DNA of 7,682 nucleotides, from NCBI GenBank assembly GCA_030637245.1, contig DAOVVI010000065.1, forward strand, positions 1 to 7,682, read 5' to 3'. Position numbers and translations under genes: made by a program. Origin of the DNA: Cyclobacteriaceae bacterium (GTDB lineage: Bacteria; Bacteroidota; Bacteroidia; Cytophagales; Cyclobacteriaceae). Below the pieces are notes generated by a model. It searched no databases. It was given only the letters and a program-made list of their open reading frames with translations, and was not told the DNA's origin. This document shows positions 1-6,905 of the stretch, piece after piece (the stretch's first letter is position 1; every line of letters starts with the position of its first letter).

Positions 1-1361
1 CCATAATCTTAAGCTTGATCGCTCTTTTTATTGCCTTAATATTGGTTGAGTTGATCCTGCCTGAGTTTAATAGCTTTTTTAACAGATCTTTACAAATAGG
101 GTATTCCACCTCTGTATCAACGATCCTATATTTTATTTTAATCGCATCGTTTTTTGGCTTTTTAGCCGGAGTCTATCCCGCCATTTTTTTATCAACCAAG
201 CGACTTTTTAACACATTTAAATCAATCTCCCGCATTTCAAAATTCAGAAATTATACAATAATTGGGCAATTTGTCATTTCGATTTTATTGATCATGTGCT
301 CCATTATTGTAATAAAACAATTGAACTACATCCAAAACACGCCTTTAGGTTTTGACCCAACTTACATTATTAAAATCCCAATCAACCGAGAATTAGGTGC
401 TAAATTTGACACCTACAGCAATGAGATTTTAAAGAACAATAATATTTTAAACATCACGTGCGGACAGTCAGTCCCATTTAATGAAGATTATAAAACCGGT
501 GGGATTGACTGGCAAGGTAAAGATCCGGGCTTATCTCCTTTGTTCAGGTATTCAATAACCACAAACAAATTTGTAGAAACCTTTGGAATGACGATGGTAA
601 AAGGAAGAAGCTTCTCAAAAGATTATCCATCAGACTTGTCGAATTTCATCGTCAATGAGGAAGCGGTGAAATTCATGGGATTGGAAAATCCTATTGGAGA
701 AAAAATAAAAATGTGGGAGGATGAAGGAGAAATCATCGGAATTGTAAAGGATTTTCATCATGTATCTTTACATAAAAAAATACTTCCTCATATTATTTCC
801 ATAAATCCCAAACATTACGGGGCTTTAAAACATATCTTTATTAAAATTTCTTCCACTGAAATCCAACAATCAATTGACCACATTCAAGAAACAACCAAGA
901 AATTTGCTCCGGAAACCGCTTTTGAATTTAAGTTTATTGACGAAGAAATAAATATCTTGTATGACTCGGAACAAAAATTGTCGAAAGTAATTATCCTTTT
1001 TACTCTTGTTGCGCTGTTTATTTCGGCGCTTGGAGTTTTCGGTATGACTGCATTTCTCGTTGAACAGAGAACCAAAGAAATTGGCATACGCAAAATCAAT
1101 GGCGCATCAGTGGCTAACATTGTTATTTTACTCAATAAAAAAATAGTAAAATGGATAGTAATTGCTTCTATTGTCGCAGGTCCGATTGCATATGGCACGT
1201 CCTTTATCTGGCTAACCAATTTTGCATATAAAACATCTCTTTCTTGGTGGATTTTAATTATATCCGGAGGTTTGGCATTAGTTATAGCTTTGATTACATC
1301 TTGCTACGAAACTGCAATTGCTGCCTTAAAAAATCCCATAGAGGCATTGAGATATGAGTGA
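1..1361 (+). CDS. ABC transporter permease, FtsX/MacB family (C-terminal part, 5' truncated)
   Basis: This is the inner-membrane permease of a MacB/LolCDE-like ABC system, which would work with a separate ATPase to move or expel a substrate across the envelope; the substrate is unknown. The frame is open from base 3 to the TGA at 1359-1361 with no start in context, so the gene begins upstream. Numbering from the TTG at 15: hydrophobic segments at about 1-16 and 36-58 end a first FtsX domain (YPAIFLS at 54-60). A third at 83-101 (QFVISILLIMCSIIVIKQLNYIQ) opens a MacB-type periplasmic domain at 102-322 (FVETFGMTMVKGRSF, IGIVKDFHH). A final FtsX domain has segments at 324-346, 378-398 and 411-431. 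The coupling-helix motif EQRTKEIGIRKINGAS (350-365) and the NPIEALRYE end are typical. From memory, Bacteroidota members are about 790-800 residues, so roughly 340 N-terminal residues are missing. The truncation is due to the window edge, not decay. Confidence 0.93.
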   Translation, partial: IILSLIALFIALILVELILPEFNSFFNRSLQIGYSTSVSTILYFILIASFFGFLAGVYPAIFLSTKRLFNTFKSISRISKFRNYTIIGQFVISILLIMCSIIVIKQLNYIQNTPLGFDPTYIIKIPINRELGAKFDTYSNEILKNNNILNITCGQSVPFNEDYKTGGIDWQGKDPGLSPLFRYSITTNKFVETFGMTMVKGRSFSKDYPSDLSNFIVNEEAVKFMGLENPIGEKIKMWEDEGEIIGIVKDFHHVSLHKKILPHIISINPKHYGALKHIFIKISSTEIQQSIDHIQETTKKFAPETAFEFKFIDEEINILYDSEQKLSKVIILFTLVALFISALGVFGMTAFLVEQRTKEIGIRKINGASVANIVILLNKKIVKWIVIASIVAGPIAYGTSFIWLTNFAYKTSLSWWILIISGGLALVIALITSCYETAIAALKNPIEALRYE

Positions 1362-1431
1362 CTAATCGTTACTGAATTATGTGAAGTTAGCCTGGAACTT
1401 GAACATTGAACCCAACAATCCGGATAGTTAC

Positions 1432-1449
1432 AATAATTCAAATAATTCA
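1432..1449. repeat. 9-bp perfect tandem duplication upstream of lysS
   Basis: AATAATTCA occurs twice head to tail (1432-1440 and 1441-1449). It is followed by TTCAA (1446-1450) and TTGAA (1457-1461), which form a small inverted repeat. It lies 37 bases upstream of the likely lysS -7 box. It may be a slippage duplication or a paired binding site; nothing in the sequence decides between these. The rest of the 154-base gap between the permease and lysS shows no other gene and no hairpin with a T-run. Confidence 0.7.
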
Positions 1450-1485
1450 ATATTTTTTGAAATTTCCGAATATCATTTTTATAGC

Positions 1486-1493
1486 TATTTTTG
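1486..1493 (+). promoter_or_regulatory. Candidate -7 promoter element of lysS
   Basis: TATTTTTG matches the Bacteroidota -7 consensus TAnnTTTG exactly. The nearest TTTG that could be a -33 box is at 1456-1459, giving a 26-base spacer, longer than the usual 19-21, so the upstream half is weak. Transcription would start near 1500 and leave a leader of only about 16 bases. The AGG at 1511-1513 is just 2 bases from the ATG, too close to be a normal Shine-Dalgarno site. Confidence 0.45.
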
Positions 1494-1515
1494 CACTCGA
1501 AATCAATAAAAGGAT

Positions 1516-3243
1516 ATGCAACTTAGCGAACAAGAATTAAGAAGAAGAGAGGAAAAAAGTGAACTGGAAAAGCTGGGGATCAACCCATACCCCCCTGAGC
1601 TATTTGAAGTTAATGTCAATGTAAAGGACATCCTTGAAAACTACGAAAAGCAAAAAACAGATTATAAAAATATCTCAATAGCCGGACGGCTGATGAGTCG
1701 GCGGATCATGGGTTCTGCTTCTTTTGCTGAGTTGCAAGATGAATCCGGGAAAATTCAAATATATTTAAGAAGAGATGATATTTGCACCGGAGAGGATAAG
1801 ACCATGTATAACACAGTATTCAAAAAATTGCTGGATATTGGTGATATTATTGGCATCAAAGGATATGTATTCACTACACAGACCGGTGAAATATCGATTT
1901 ATGTTACGGAATTAAAGGTATTAGCCAAGTCACTAAAACCCCTGCCAATTGTAAAGGAGACTACTGATAAACATGGGAATGTAGTTTCTCATGATGCATT
2001 CACTGATCCTGAACAACGATATCGGCAGCGATATGTAGATCTGATTGTAAATCCTCATGTCAGGGATACCTTCAAAAAACGAACTGCCCTGGTAAATTCT
2101 ATGAGGAATTTTCTGAATGATCGTGGTTATCTGGAAGTGGAAACTCCTATCCTGCAGCCACTTTATGGTGGCGCGGCGGCCAAACCATTTAAAACCCATC
2201 ACAACACGCTGGATATGACGCTTTTTCTGCGTATCGCAAATGAACTTTATCTGAAAAGATTGATTGTAGGTGGATTTGATGGAGTTTATGAATTTTCCAA
2301 GGATTTCAGAAATGAAGGAATGTCACGATTCCACAACCCGGAATTTACCCAGGTGGAGCTTTATGTGGCATATAAAGATTACCAATGGATGATGGATCTT
2401 GTCGAAGAAATGGTTGAGCGGGTAGCAATGGATCTTCATGGCACAACAGAAGTTCAGGTTGGTGAAAATCTAATTAATTTCCAGCGTCCATGGAAAAGGT
2501 TTACAATGTTTGAAGCAATCGAACATTTCACCGGTATTGATATTTCCATGATGTCAGAGGTTGAACTGAGAAATGCCGCAAAAACATTGGAGGTACCTAT
2601 TGATGAAACCATGGGTAAAGGAAAACTTATTGATGAAATATTTGGAGTAAAATGCGAGTCTCATCTTATACAGCCGACATTCATCACGGATTATCCGGTA
2701 GAAATGTCTCCCTTGGCAAAGAAGCATAGATCCATTGAAGGCTTGGCAGAACGATTTGAAGCTATTTGCAATGGGAAGGAGATATGCAATGCTTTTTCTG
2801 AATTGAACGATCCGATAGATCAAAGAGAACGATTTCAGGCACAATTGGAATTGGGCAAAAGAGGAGATGAAGAAGCCATGATACTGGATGAAGATTTCCT
2901 GCGAGCTTTAGAGTATGGACTTCCGCCAACAGCAGGCCTTGGAATAGGAATAGATCGATTGGCTATGATCTTGACCAATTCTGATTCGATCCAGGATGTG
3001 TTGTTTTTCCCACAAATGAAACCGGAAAAGAAGGATATTGATCCTTCAGAAGGATTTAAGAATGCAGGAGTAAGAGAAGATCTGATCCCTATTCTTTTAA
3101 GGCTTGGGTTGACTAACCCAGATGACATCAGGAAGGCCAAACCGGGCAAATTGTTTAATGATATTTGCGGAATGCGAAAAAAAATGAAGTTAAATGATGT
3201 AAAAAACCCAACAATGGAAGAAGTCCAAAGTTGGGCAGATTAG
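1516..3243 (+). CDS. lysS: Lysine--tRNA ligase (class II LysRS)
   Basis: This cytoplasmic enzyme charges tRNA-Lys with lysine using ATP. An N-terminal OB-fold anticodon-binding domain (about residues 54-140, [21 protein letters not shown]) precedes the class II catalytic core. Motif 1 is at about 193-212 ([11 protein letters not shown]211), motif 2 at 258-278 ([11 protein letters not shown] with R265, then RFHNPEFT), and motif 3 at 474-482 ([10 protein letters not shown]481). [12 protein letters not shown] (422-433) is also typical of LysRS. At 575 residues it is about 70 longer than the 505-residue E. coli enzyme; the extra part is a C-terminal tail (about 505-575) that I recall as usual in Bacteroidota LysRS. 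The ATG at 1516 is secure because an in-frame TAA at 1507-1509 blocks any earlier start. The gene is probably monocistronic: the permease ends 154 bases upstream and the next gene is convergent. Confidence 0.98.
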   Translation: MQLSEQELRRREEKSELEKLGINPYPPELFEVNVNVKDILENYEKQKTDYKNISIAGRLMSRRIMGSASFAELQDESGKIQIYLRRDDICTGEDKTMYNTVFKKLLDIGDIIGIKGYVFTTQTGEISIYVTELKVLAKSLKPLPIVKETTDKHGNVVSHDAFTDPEQRYRQRYVDLIVNPHVRDTFKKRTALVNSMRNFLNDRGYLEVETPILQPLYGGAAAKPFKTHHNTLDMTLFLRIANELYLKRLIVGGFDGVYEFSKDFRNEGMSRFHNPEFTQVELYVAYKDYQWMMDLVEEMVERVAMDLHGTTEVQVGENLINFQRPWKRFTMFEAIEHFTGIDISMMSEVELRNAAKTLEVPIDETMGKGKLIDEIFGVKCESHLIQPTFITDYPVEMSPLAKKHRSIEGLAERFEAICNGKEICNAFSELNDPIDQRERFQAQLELGKRGDEEAMILDEDFLRALEYGLPPTAGLGIGIDRLAMILTNSDSIQDVLFFPQMKPEKKDIDPSEGFKNAGVREDLIPILLRLGLTNPDDIRKAKPGKLFNDICGMRKKMKLNDVKNPTMEEVQSWAD

Positions 3244-3264
3244 TGGTATTTTTTGAGATTATTG

Positions 3265-4488
3265 TTAGCCTTTCAATATTTCAATTTCAACGCGTACATT
3301 TCTACCGGCCATAGAGTCGGTTTTTCCGTAGATCATTTTTTTGCCTCCCCAGCCTTTTAGGGTCATTCGTTTTTTGTCAATTCCCTGATTGACTAACCAT
3401 CTCATGATGATATCAGCCCGGGCTTTTGAAAGTTCTTTGGCAGATCCTGTGCCTACATCATTATTATCGGTTATCTGAAAATAATTATTGTCATCTTTTT
3501 TCAATTTTATAATTTTTCCAGCTGCATTTCCATTTGTATGTCCGTGTATTCTAATTTCAAGTTTTTCATTTTCCTTTAACATACCCAGCAGGCTGTTGAG
3601 CTCAAACTTAGACTCAGGCTTCATAATAGCTGAATTATTATAAAAATAGACATTATACATGGTAAGAATGTCTCCAACTTTGTGCCTTGGCAATTCAAAT
3701 TTAATGGTAGTGACTCCACCAGATTCACTAATCATTCTTTTATCTGGTGAAGACATTGGATCATCGATTTTAAATTGAACCTGCTCTTTTATATATCCAA
3801 AAATGTCACTTACTGCAATAATTTCCTTCGATTGGGTATTTGGCGCTGCTATTTGGTGAACTTGATTTGTGCTTACACTTTTCATCGCCTTGCTTCTTGC
3901 AGCATCGATTAACGTAATATATCCGGGAACTTCCTTCAATGTCGTTGCACTGATGACATTAAACCTATAATTGTATAAAATTTGATCTTTCTGGCCCGGG
4001 GGCGGAGGTATAAACTCTTCAACTTTTTTCTCTTTTGGTTGTTCAATTACAACTAAATCTGGTGTTTTTTCTTCATGCTCTAAGTTTTCTAAATTTATTC
4101 CTACATACATTATCCATGCATCATAATATTGCTTAGTTGCCCTCAATTCGCTTCTTTTTTCTCTGGCAAATTCTAAGTCATCTTGAGTTGAATAGGCATA
4201 TACATAATAAAATTTGGAATCCTGATATCTCCCAATAAGGGGCGATTTGCTTTCTATTTTAGTAACCTTGGCATATTGAATTGCATTTTCCATTATTTGA
4301 AATGCACCAATTATGAGGTACATGCCCTTTTTCAGTTCAGGGAAAGTTTGATTCGTGGCTTTAATTTTTAAGTTCTCCCGAACGTTTGAAGCATTTGAAG
4401 AAGAAGAACTGAATGAAAAGGTGAATAGCAGAATAACAGCCAGTACTGATACTAAAATTGTATCTTGCCAATACCTTAGGTTTTTCAT
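3265..4488 (-). CDS. SPOR-like / OmpA-like envelope protein
   Basis: This is a probable periplasmic protein that anchors an envelope complex to peptidoglycan. Visible parts in order: a hydrophobic export segment at 11-27, which could be a cleaved signal (near the Ser-rich run 27-34) or a membrane anchor; a SPOR-like repeat domain at about 54-130 (KKGMYLIIGAFQIMENAIQYAKV, then KFYYVYAYSTQDDLEFAREKRSEL); a charged linker with PPPP at 161-164; a beta-rich domain at about 170-270 (YNYRFNVISATTLKEVPGYITLID); and a C-terminal OmpA-like domain at about 278-405 (VYFYNNSAIMKPES, IRIHGHTNG, LSKARADIIMRWL, GWGGKKMIYGK, NVRVEIEI). The OmpA domain is atypical: HTN stands where HTD is usual, about 20 extra residues lie between HTNG and LSKARA, and NVRVE replaces the common NRRVE. 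The gene follows the PorG-like barrel by 29 bases on the same strand with no promoter between, so they are likely co-transcribed. It converges on lysS with 21 bases between the stops. No clear Shine-Dalgarno site precedes the ATG. Confidence 0.9.
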   Translation of the reverse strand: MKNLRYWQDTILVSVLAVILLFTFSFSSSSSNASNVRENLKIKATNQTFPELKKGMYLIIGAFQIMENAIQYAKVTKIESKSPLIGRYQDSKFYYVYAYSTQDDLEFAREKRSELRATKQYYDAWIMYVGINLENLEHEEKTPDLVVIEQPKEKKVEEFIPPPPGQKDQILYNYRFNVISATTLKEVPGYITLIDAARSKAMKSVSTNQVHQIAAPNTQSKEIIAVSDIFGYIKEQVQFKIDDPMSSPDKRMISESGGVTTIKFELPRHKVGDILTMYNVYFYNNSAIMKPESKFELNSLLGMLKENEKLEIRIHGHTNGNAAGKIIKLKKDDNNYFQITDNNDVGTGSAKELSKARADIIMRWLVNQGIDKKRMTLKGWGGKKMIYGKTDSMAGRNVRVEIEILKG

Positions 4489-4517
4489 GGGATTGTGCTT
4501 TTTATAAAAATAAGTAA

Positions 4518-5633
4518 CTATCGGAATTTAGCTCTTTTAAAGCTTCCTGTAATTATATACGCCAGTTTAAAACTAGTTACAATATAAATATCATTTTGAC
4601 TGGCCAGCCCCCTGGTGTTAGTTTCATGATAATGTCCATAACCCGCATAAACAGTATAATCTCGATTATCAAATTCAGATGTGTATGTGATAAGATTTGT
4701 CACAGCGTTGATGGCTTCAAAATCCCTTGGGTCCCCAAAATTAACTGATGTAGGCTCCCTTGACCTGTCAGACATTGCCCTGGCTAATTCACTATCCAAT
4801 GCTCCCAGGTCAACATACAGACCACTAACATCATCAACATAATCAGTAAACAGGTATCTGTAACCTACTTCAAATTCAAAATCCATTCTCTTATTTAGCT
4901 TGGCTCTAATTCCTAATCCAAATGGGATTGACGCTTGGATCACACTATATTGTTTCACGTCATAGTGAGGGCTTAGCTGACCTTCAGTTCCCAAATCTCT
5001 TAAGGCAACCCACTCTCCGGCTTCGGCAAGCGCTTGACCAAATTTGTCGAGTTCAGGAGCTTTAGCTTTTGGATTATGGTGAAAAACACCTACGCCCCCA
5101 AATACATAAGGGGTAAAGGAGACTCGATTAAGAAAGGTTCCATGATTGCCAAAAATGTCCCAGATTCCGACAAGGGCCAATTCCTTAATATCATTTCGAA
5201 ATGAAAGGTTTCGTACATATCTGAAACTGCTTTCTTCGCCGTACGGATCAGCCGATTTAAAATCATCTCCTTTGAGTCGGGCCCAGCTAAAACTCCCCCG
5301 AAAAGAAAGATTTGGTGCATACCTAAAATAACCATACATAGAAAGACCAGAGCGGGTAAAGGAAAGGTCGGTACTTGTAATACTGGATTTCGGGGTTACA
5401 TCACCAAAATAATTTACTCCATCTATACTAATCCCACCACTAAGATATCGTTTGTTTTTATCAAAGTGAATGGATCCTCCTTTATATTTAGAGACCTTCC
5501 TGTTTTTCCTTTTTAAATAACCCTTACTCTTTCTTTGAGCCTGAACATCGTTGACAGCCAGGAAAGAAATGATTAAAAGTAAGAGTCCAAAAAATTTAAT
5601 GAGCCTTGATAGAAAGTTTATATTTTTCAACAT
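4518..5633 (-). CDS. Outer-membrane beta-barrel protein, DUF6089 / PorG-like
   Basis: This is a probable outer-membrane barrel of 371 residues. A signal peptide covers about 1-33 (basic start, hydrophobic FFGLLLLIISFLAV at 14-27, likely cut around VQAQ). A basic stretch follows (34-52), then alternating strands rich in aromatic residues: RYLSGGISIDGVNYFGDV, a SFTRSGLSMYGYFRYAPNL-type strand at 91-109, and RNLSFRNDIKELAL at 141-154. The signatures TPYVFGGVGVFHHNPKAKAP (174-193), ALRDLGTEGQ (210-219), SIPFGLGIRAKLN (235-247) and GYRYLFTDYVDDVSGLYVD (257-275), with the KRAKFR end, match my recollection of DUF6089, the family that includes the type IX secretion component PorG. Whether this copy serves type IX secretion is inference; paralogues with other roles exist. 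It is the first gene of a two-gene unit with the SPOR/OmpA protein, driven by the promoter at 5703-5735. Confidence 0.85.
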   Translation of the reverse strand: MLKNINFLSRLIKFFGLLLLIISFLAVNDVQAQRKSKGYLKRKNRKVSKYKGGSIHFDKNKRYLSGGISIDGVNYFGDVTPKSSITSTDLSFTRSGLSMYGYFRYAPNLSFRGSFSWARLKGDDFKSADPYGEESSFRYVRNLSFRNDIKELALVGIWDIFGNHGTFLNRVSFTPYVFGGVGVFHHNPKAKAPELDKFGQALAEAGEWVALRDLGTEGQLSPHYDVKQYSVIQASIPFGLGIRAKLNKRMDFEFEVGYRYLFTDYVDDVSGLYVDLGALDSELARAMSDRSREPTSVNFGDPRDFEAINAVTNLITYTSEFDNRDYTVYAGYGHYHETNTRGLASQNDIYIVTSFKLAYIITGSFKRAKFR

Positions 5634-5702
5634 TATATAATTTCGATGCTCAAAATAAATAATTATTAGATTTCTATGAAGAAATAATTAAAATTTAATG
5701 AA

Positions 5703-5735
5703 CAAATATATGAATTTACTTTCATTTTTATCAAA
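5703..5735 (-). promoter_or_regulatory. Bacteroidota-type promoter of the barrel-SPOR/OmpA operon
   Basis: Read on the minus strand, the -33 box TTTG (5735-5732) is followed by a 21-base spacer and the -7 box TATATTTG (5710-5703). Both boxes match the phylum consensus (TTTG, 19-21 bases, TAnnTTTG) exactly. Transcription would begin near 5698, giving a leader of about 65 bases before the ATG at 5633. It is the best promoter match in the window. Confidence 0.7.
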
Positions 5736-5741
5736 TGAAAG
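5719..5741. promoter_or_regulatory. Perfect 9-bp inverted repeat over the -33 box (candidate operator)
   Basis: CTTTCATTT (5719-5727) and AAATGAAAG (5733-5741) are exact inverted copies separated by 5 bases. The dyad contains the leftward -33 box (5732-5735) and the adjoining half of the spacer, where a dimeric repressor would block the sigma factor. The sequence shows the dyad directly; the operator role is inferred. Because it lies upstream of the transcription start it cannot act as an RNA hairpin for the barrel transcript. Confidence 0.5.
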
Positions 5742-5921
5742 CATTTTGCTTCTATGTATTTTTAACATATGTAGAAAATAAACCGAATCCCATCGGGCAA
5801 TAAAGTGGTGATTATTGATAAAAGTAGTGAGTTGTGAATTGCTATTTTTCAGTTTCAGGAACTGGCAGCCAGAAGCATTAACATGTTTAATCAGGTAATC
5901 CGCATCCCGTAGTAATATTCT

Positions 5922-5929
5922 TATATTTG
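5922..5929 (+). promoter_or_regulatory. Candidate -7 promoter element of the DUF493 gene
   Basis: TATATTTG followed by C matches TAnnTTTG exactly and sits 51 bases before the ATG at 5981. No TTTG or TTG lies 19-21 bases upstream, so the -33 half is missing or degenerate. The dyad ATTAA-CATGT-TTAAT (5877-5891) lies about 30 bases upstream of the -7 box, where an activator could compensate; that is inference. Confidence 0.5.
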
Positions 5930-5980
5930 CAAAAACAACATTCAATTTAGACGACATGATTCTAATACCCCTTCAGCCTG

Positions 5981-6238
5981 ATGGATTCGTTTAAGGCTTT
6001 TAAAGAAAAGCTTGATAATGAGCATAAATGGCCAGCAATTTATATGTTTAAGTTTGTGGCACCAAGCGCTAAAGTTCAGGAAGTATTGACGGCTTTTTCA
6101 AAGGAAACCTTTCAGATGAAGCGCTCAAAAGCCGGGAATTATGTTGCTTTTACTTTGAAAAAAATGATAAAATCCAGTGATGAAGTAGTTGAAATATACT
6201 TAAAAGCAAGAAAAATAGAAGGATTGATTGCAATGTAA
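5981..6238 (+). CDS. DUF493 / YbeD-like small protein
   Basis: This 85-residue cytoplasmic protein has the DUF493 pattern: KWPAIYMFKFVAPSAKVQEVLTAF (about 16-39) as a strand then a helix, SKAGNYVAFTLKKMIKSSDEV (49-69) as the conserved SK-GNY segment and paired strands, and a last helix plus strand (EIYLKARKIEGLIAM). Length agrees with E. coli YbeD (87 residues), which has an ACT-like ferredoxin fold. The molecular role of the family is not established, although ybeD lies near lipB in enterobacteria. The ATG at 5981 is the only ATG available, since an in-frame TAA lies at 5963-5965. It is convergent with the TerB-like gene, with 14 bases between the stop codons. Confidence 0.88.
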   Translation: MDSFKAFKEKLDNEHKWPAIYMFKFVAPSAKVQEVLTAFSKETFQMKRSKAGNYVAFTLKKMIKSSDEVVEIYLKARKIEGLIAM

Positions 6239-6252
6239 AATCAATTCTGGGT

Positions 6253-6678
6253 CTATTCAATTATTTCCCTCAAGTGCTCCTTTACATGATGAAAGTCAAA
6301 TCCATCAAACGGTGCAGTCACAATGGTTTTTAATAAATCATTTACAATGTGCGACTTAAATCCGATCTTTTCGGCATATTTGGTGACCACTTCCAACTCG
6401 ATATCTTCTACTTTTCCATCGAGATAAATCATATAGACCAAATTGAAAAGATGTGGTAGTGCTTTTTCGTCACCTCTTATTTCCTCTTCATCATACTCAG
6501 GGTCAACATATTTGAGCTCATCTTCAGTAATATGAAGTTGAACACCCCATTTAAATAAGCAACCAACAAAGTCTTTAGATATAAATCCTTCATTTAAAAA
6601 AGAATGGTAAATATGAAAAAAACTATCCTTAATTGATTTTATCTCCTCTTCGCTTAAGTTATTGCTGTTTATCCTCAT
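6253..6678 (-). CDS. TerB-like helical protein of unknown role
   Basis: This is a 141-residue acidic, all-helical, probably cytoplasmic protein with no signal peptide or membrane segment. The stretch LFNLVYMIYLDGKVEDIELEVVTKYAEKIGFKSHIVNDLL (77-116) has the TerB-like layout: a hydrophobic helix, a DGK-(x)n-E acidic turn, a second helix, then a short helix after a GF-type turn. TerB family members are linked to tellurite resistance and stress responses, but many Bacteroidota copies stand alone without other ter genes, as here, so the function is open. The N-terminal half (1-60) is helical and not recognised. An AAAAAGG stretch ends 5 bases before the ATG and could serve as a ribosome site. No strong promoter match is seen upstream; GAAATTTG (6706-6699 on the minus strand) is one base from the -7 consensus. 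Confidence 0.7.
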   Translation of the reverse strand: MRINSNNLSEEEIKSIKDSFFHIYHSFLNEGFISKDFVGCLFKWGVQLHITEDELKYVDPEYDEEEIRGDEKALPHLFNLVYMIYLDGKVEDIELEVVTKYAEKIGFKSHIVNDLLKTIVTAPFDGFDFHHVKEHLREIIE

Positions 6679-6756
6679 TTTAGCCTTTTTTATTATTACA
6701 AATTTCTCACGTGGAAAAAAGGTACTTGCTTCACCCTAGGTGGATTGACAATCAAT

Positions 6757-6776
6757 TTCCTGCCTTGCCGGCAGGA
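6757..6776. repeat. GC-rich palindromic repeat, copy 1
   Basis: CCTGCC (6759-6764) and GGCAGG (6770-6775) pair around TTGCC, with one more T-A pair outside (6758/6776). It stands out in AT-rich surroundings and shares its arms with the element at 7633-7654. No T-run follows on either strand, so it is not a standard intrinsic terminator. It is flanked by a 7-bp direct repeat, CAATTTC (6753-6759 and 6778-6784), which could be a target-site duplication or chance. Confidence 0.75.
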
Positions 6777-6813
6777 GCAATTTCTAGCTTTTTCCAAATA
6801 TTTATAATCATCT

Positions 6814-6828
6814 CCTGAATTTTTCAGG
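6814..6828. promoter_or_regulatory. Inverted repeat CCTGAA-TTT-TTCAGG
   Basis: Perfect 6-bp arms around 3 bases, about 80 bases before the methyltransferase start. With no T-run after it on either strand it is not a typical terminator. It may be a protein-binding site or a small hairpin; the role is unknown. Confidence 0.4.
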
Positions 6829-6846
6829 TTAGAAAGCAGCTTATTT

Positions 6847-6876
6847 TCTAAAGATAATCTTTTTAGATTAAATTTA
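6847..6876 (+). promoter_or_regulatory. Candidate promoter region of the methyltransferase gene, with dyad
   Basis: AAAGAT-A-ATCTTT (6850-6862) is a perfect 13-base palindrome, extended by TCT/AGA arms (6847-6849 and 6865-6867) across a 2-base bulge. Directly after it TAAATTTA (6869-6876) matches the -7 consensus TAnnTTTG except for the last base. No TTTG is seen at the expected -33 position. If this is the promoter, the dyad occupies its spacer and the leader is about 25 bases. Low confidence. Confidence 0.35.
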
Positions 6877-6905
6877 CGGAAGCATTCAATAAAAACTTAA
6901 AATCC

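Larger units (their letters stand above)
5634..5980. other. Divergent intergenic regulatory region (347 bases)
   Basis: This stretch separates the PorG-like barrel (leftward) from the DUF493 gene (rightward) and is very AT-rich near the barrel start. It holds an exact leftward promoter (5703-5735), a perfect 9-bp dyad over that promoter (5719-5741), a rightward -7 element (5922-5929), and two smaller dyads at 5862-5872 (CTGGC-A-GCCAG) and 5877-5891 (ATTAA-CATGT-TTAAT). I see no RNA gene in it. An 89-codon leftward open frame (5957 to 5688) is judged unlikely to be a gene. Confidence 0.7.

Noticed and set aside
3244..3264. Possible terminator between lysS and the SPOR/OmpA gene
   Set aside because: A run of six T is present (3250-3255) but no inverted repeat precedes it on either strand.
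5146..5331. 61-codon rightward open frame inside the barrel gene
   Set aside because: It lies antisense within a well-supported coding region, and its translation has no recognisable features.
5862..5872. CTGGC-A-GCCAG dyad as an RNA hairpin
   Set aside because: The perfect form has a one-base loop that cannot fold; reduced to 4-bp arms it is too weak. Kept only as a note within the intergenic region.
5688..5957. 89-codon leftward open frame between the barrel and DUF493 genes
   Set aside because: The translation resembles no family I know and lacks any domain pattern. The frame runs through the consensus barrel promoter and dyad and through the DUF493 -7 element. Its composition is like that of the surrounding non-coding DNA.
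6708..6713. CACGTG palindrome upstream of the TerB-like gene
   Set aside because: A single 6-bp palindrome is expected by chance and has no partner or promoter context here.
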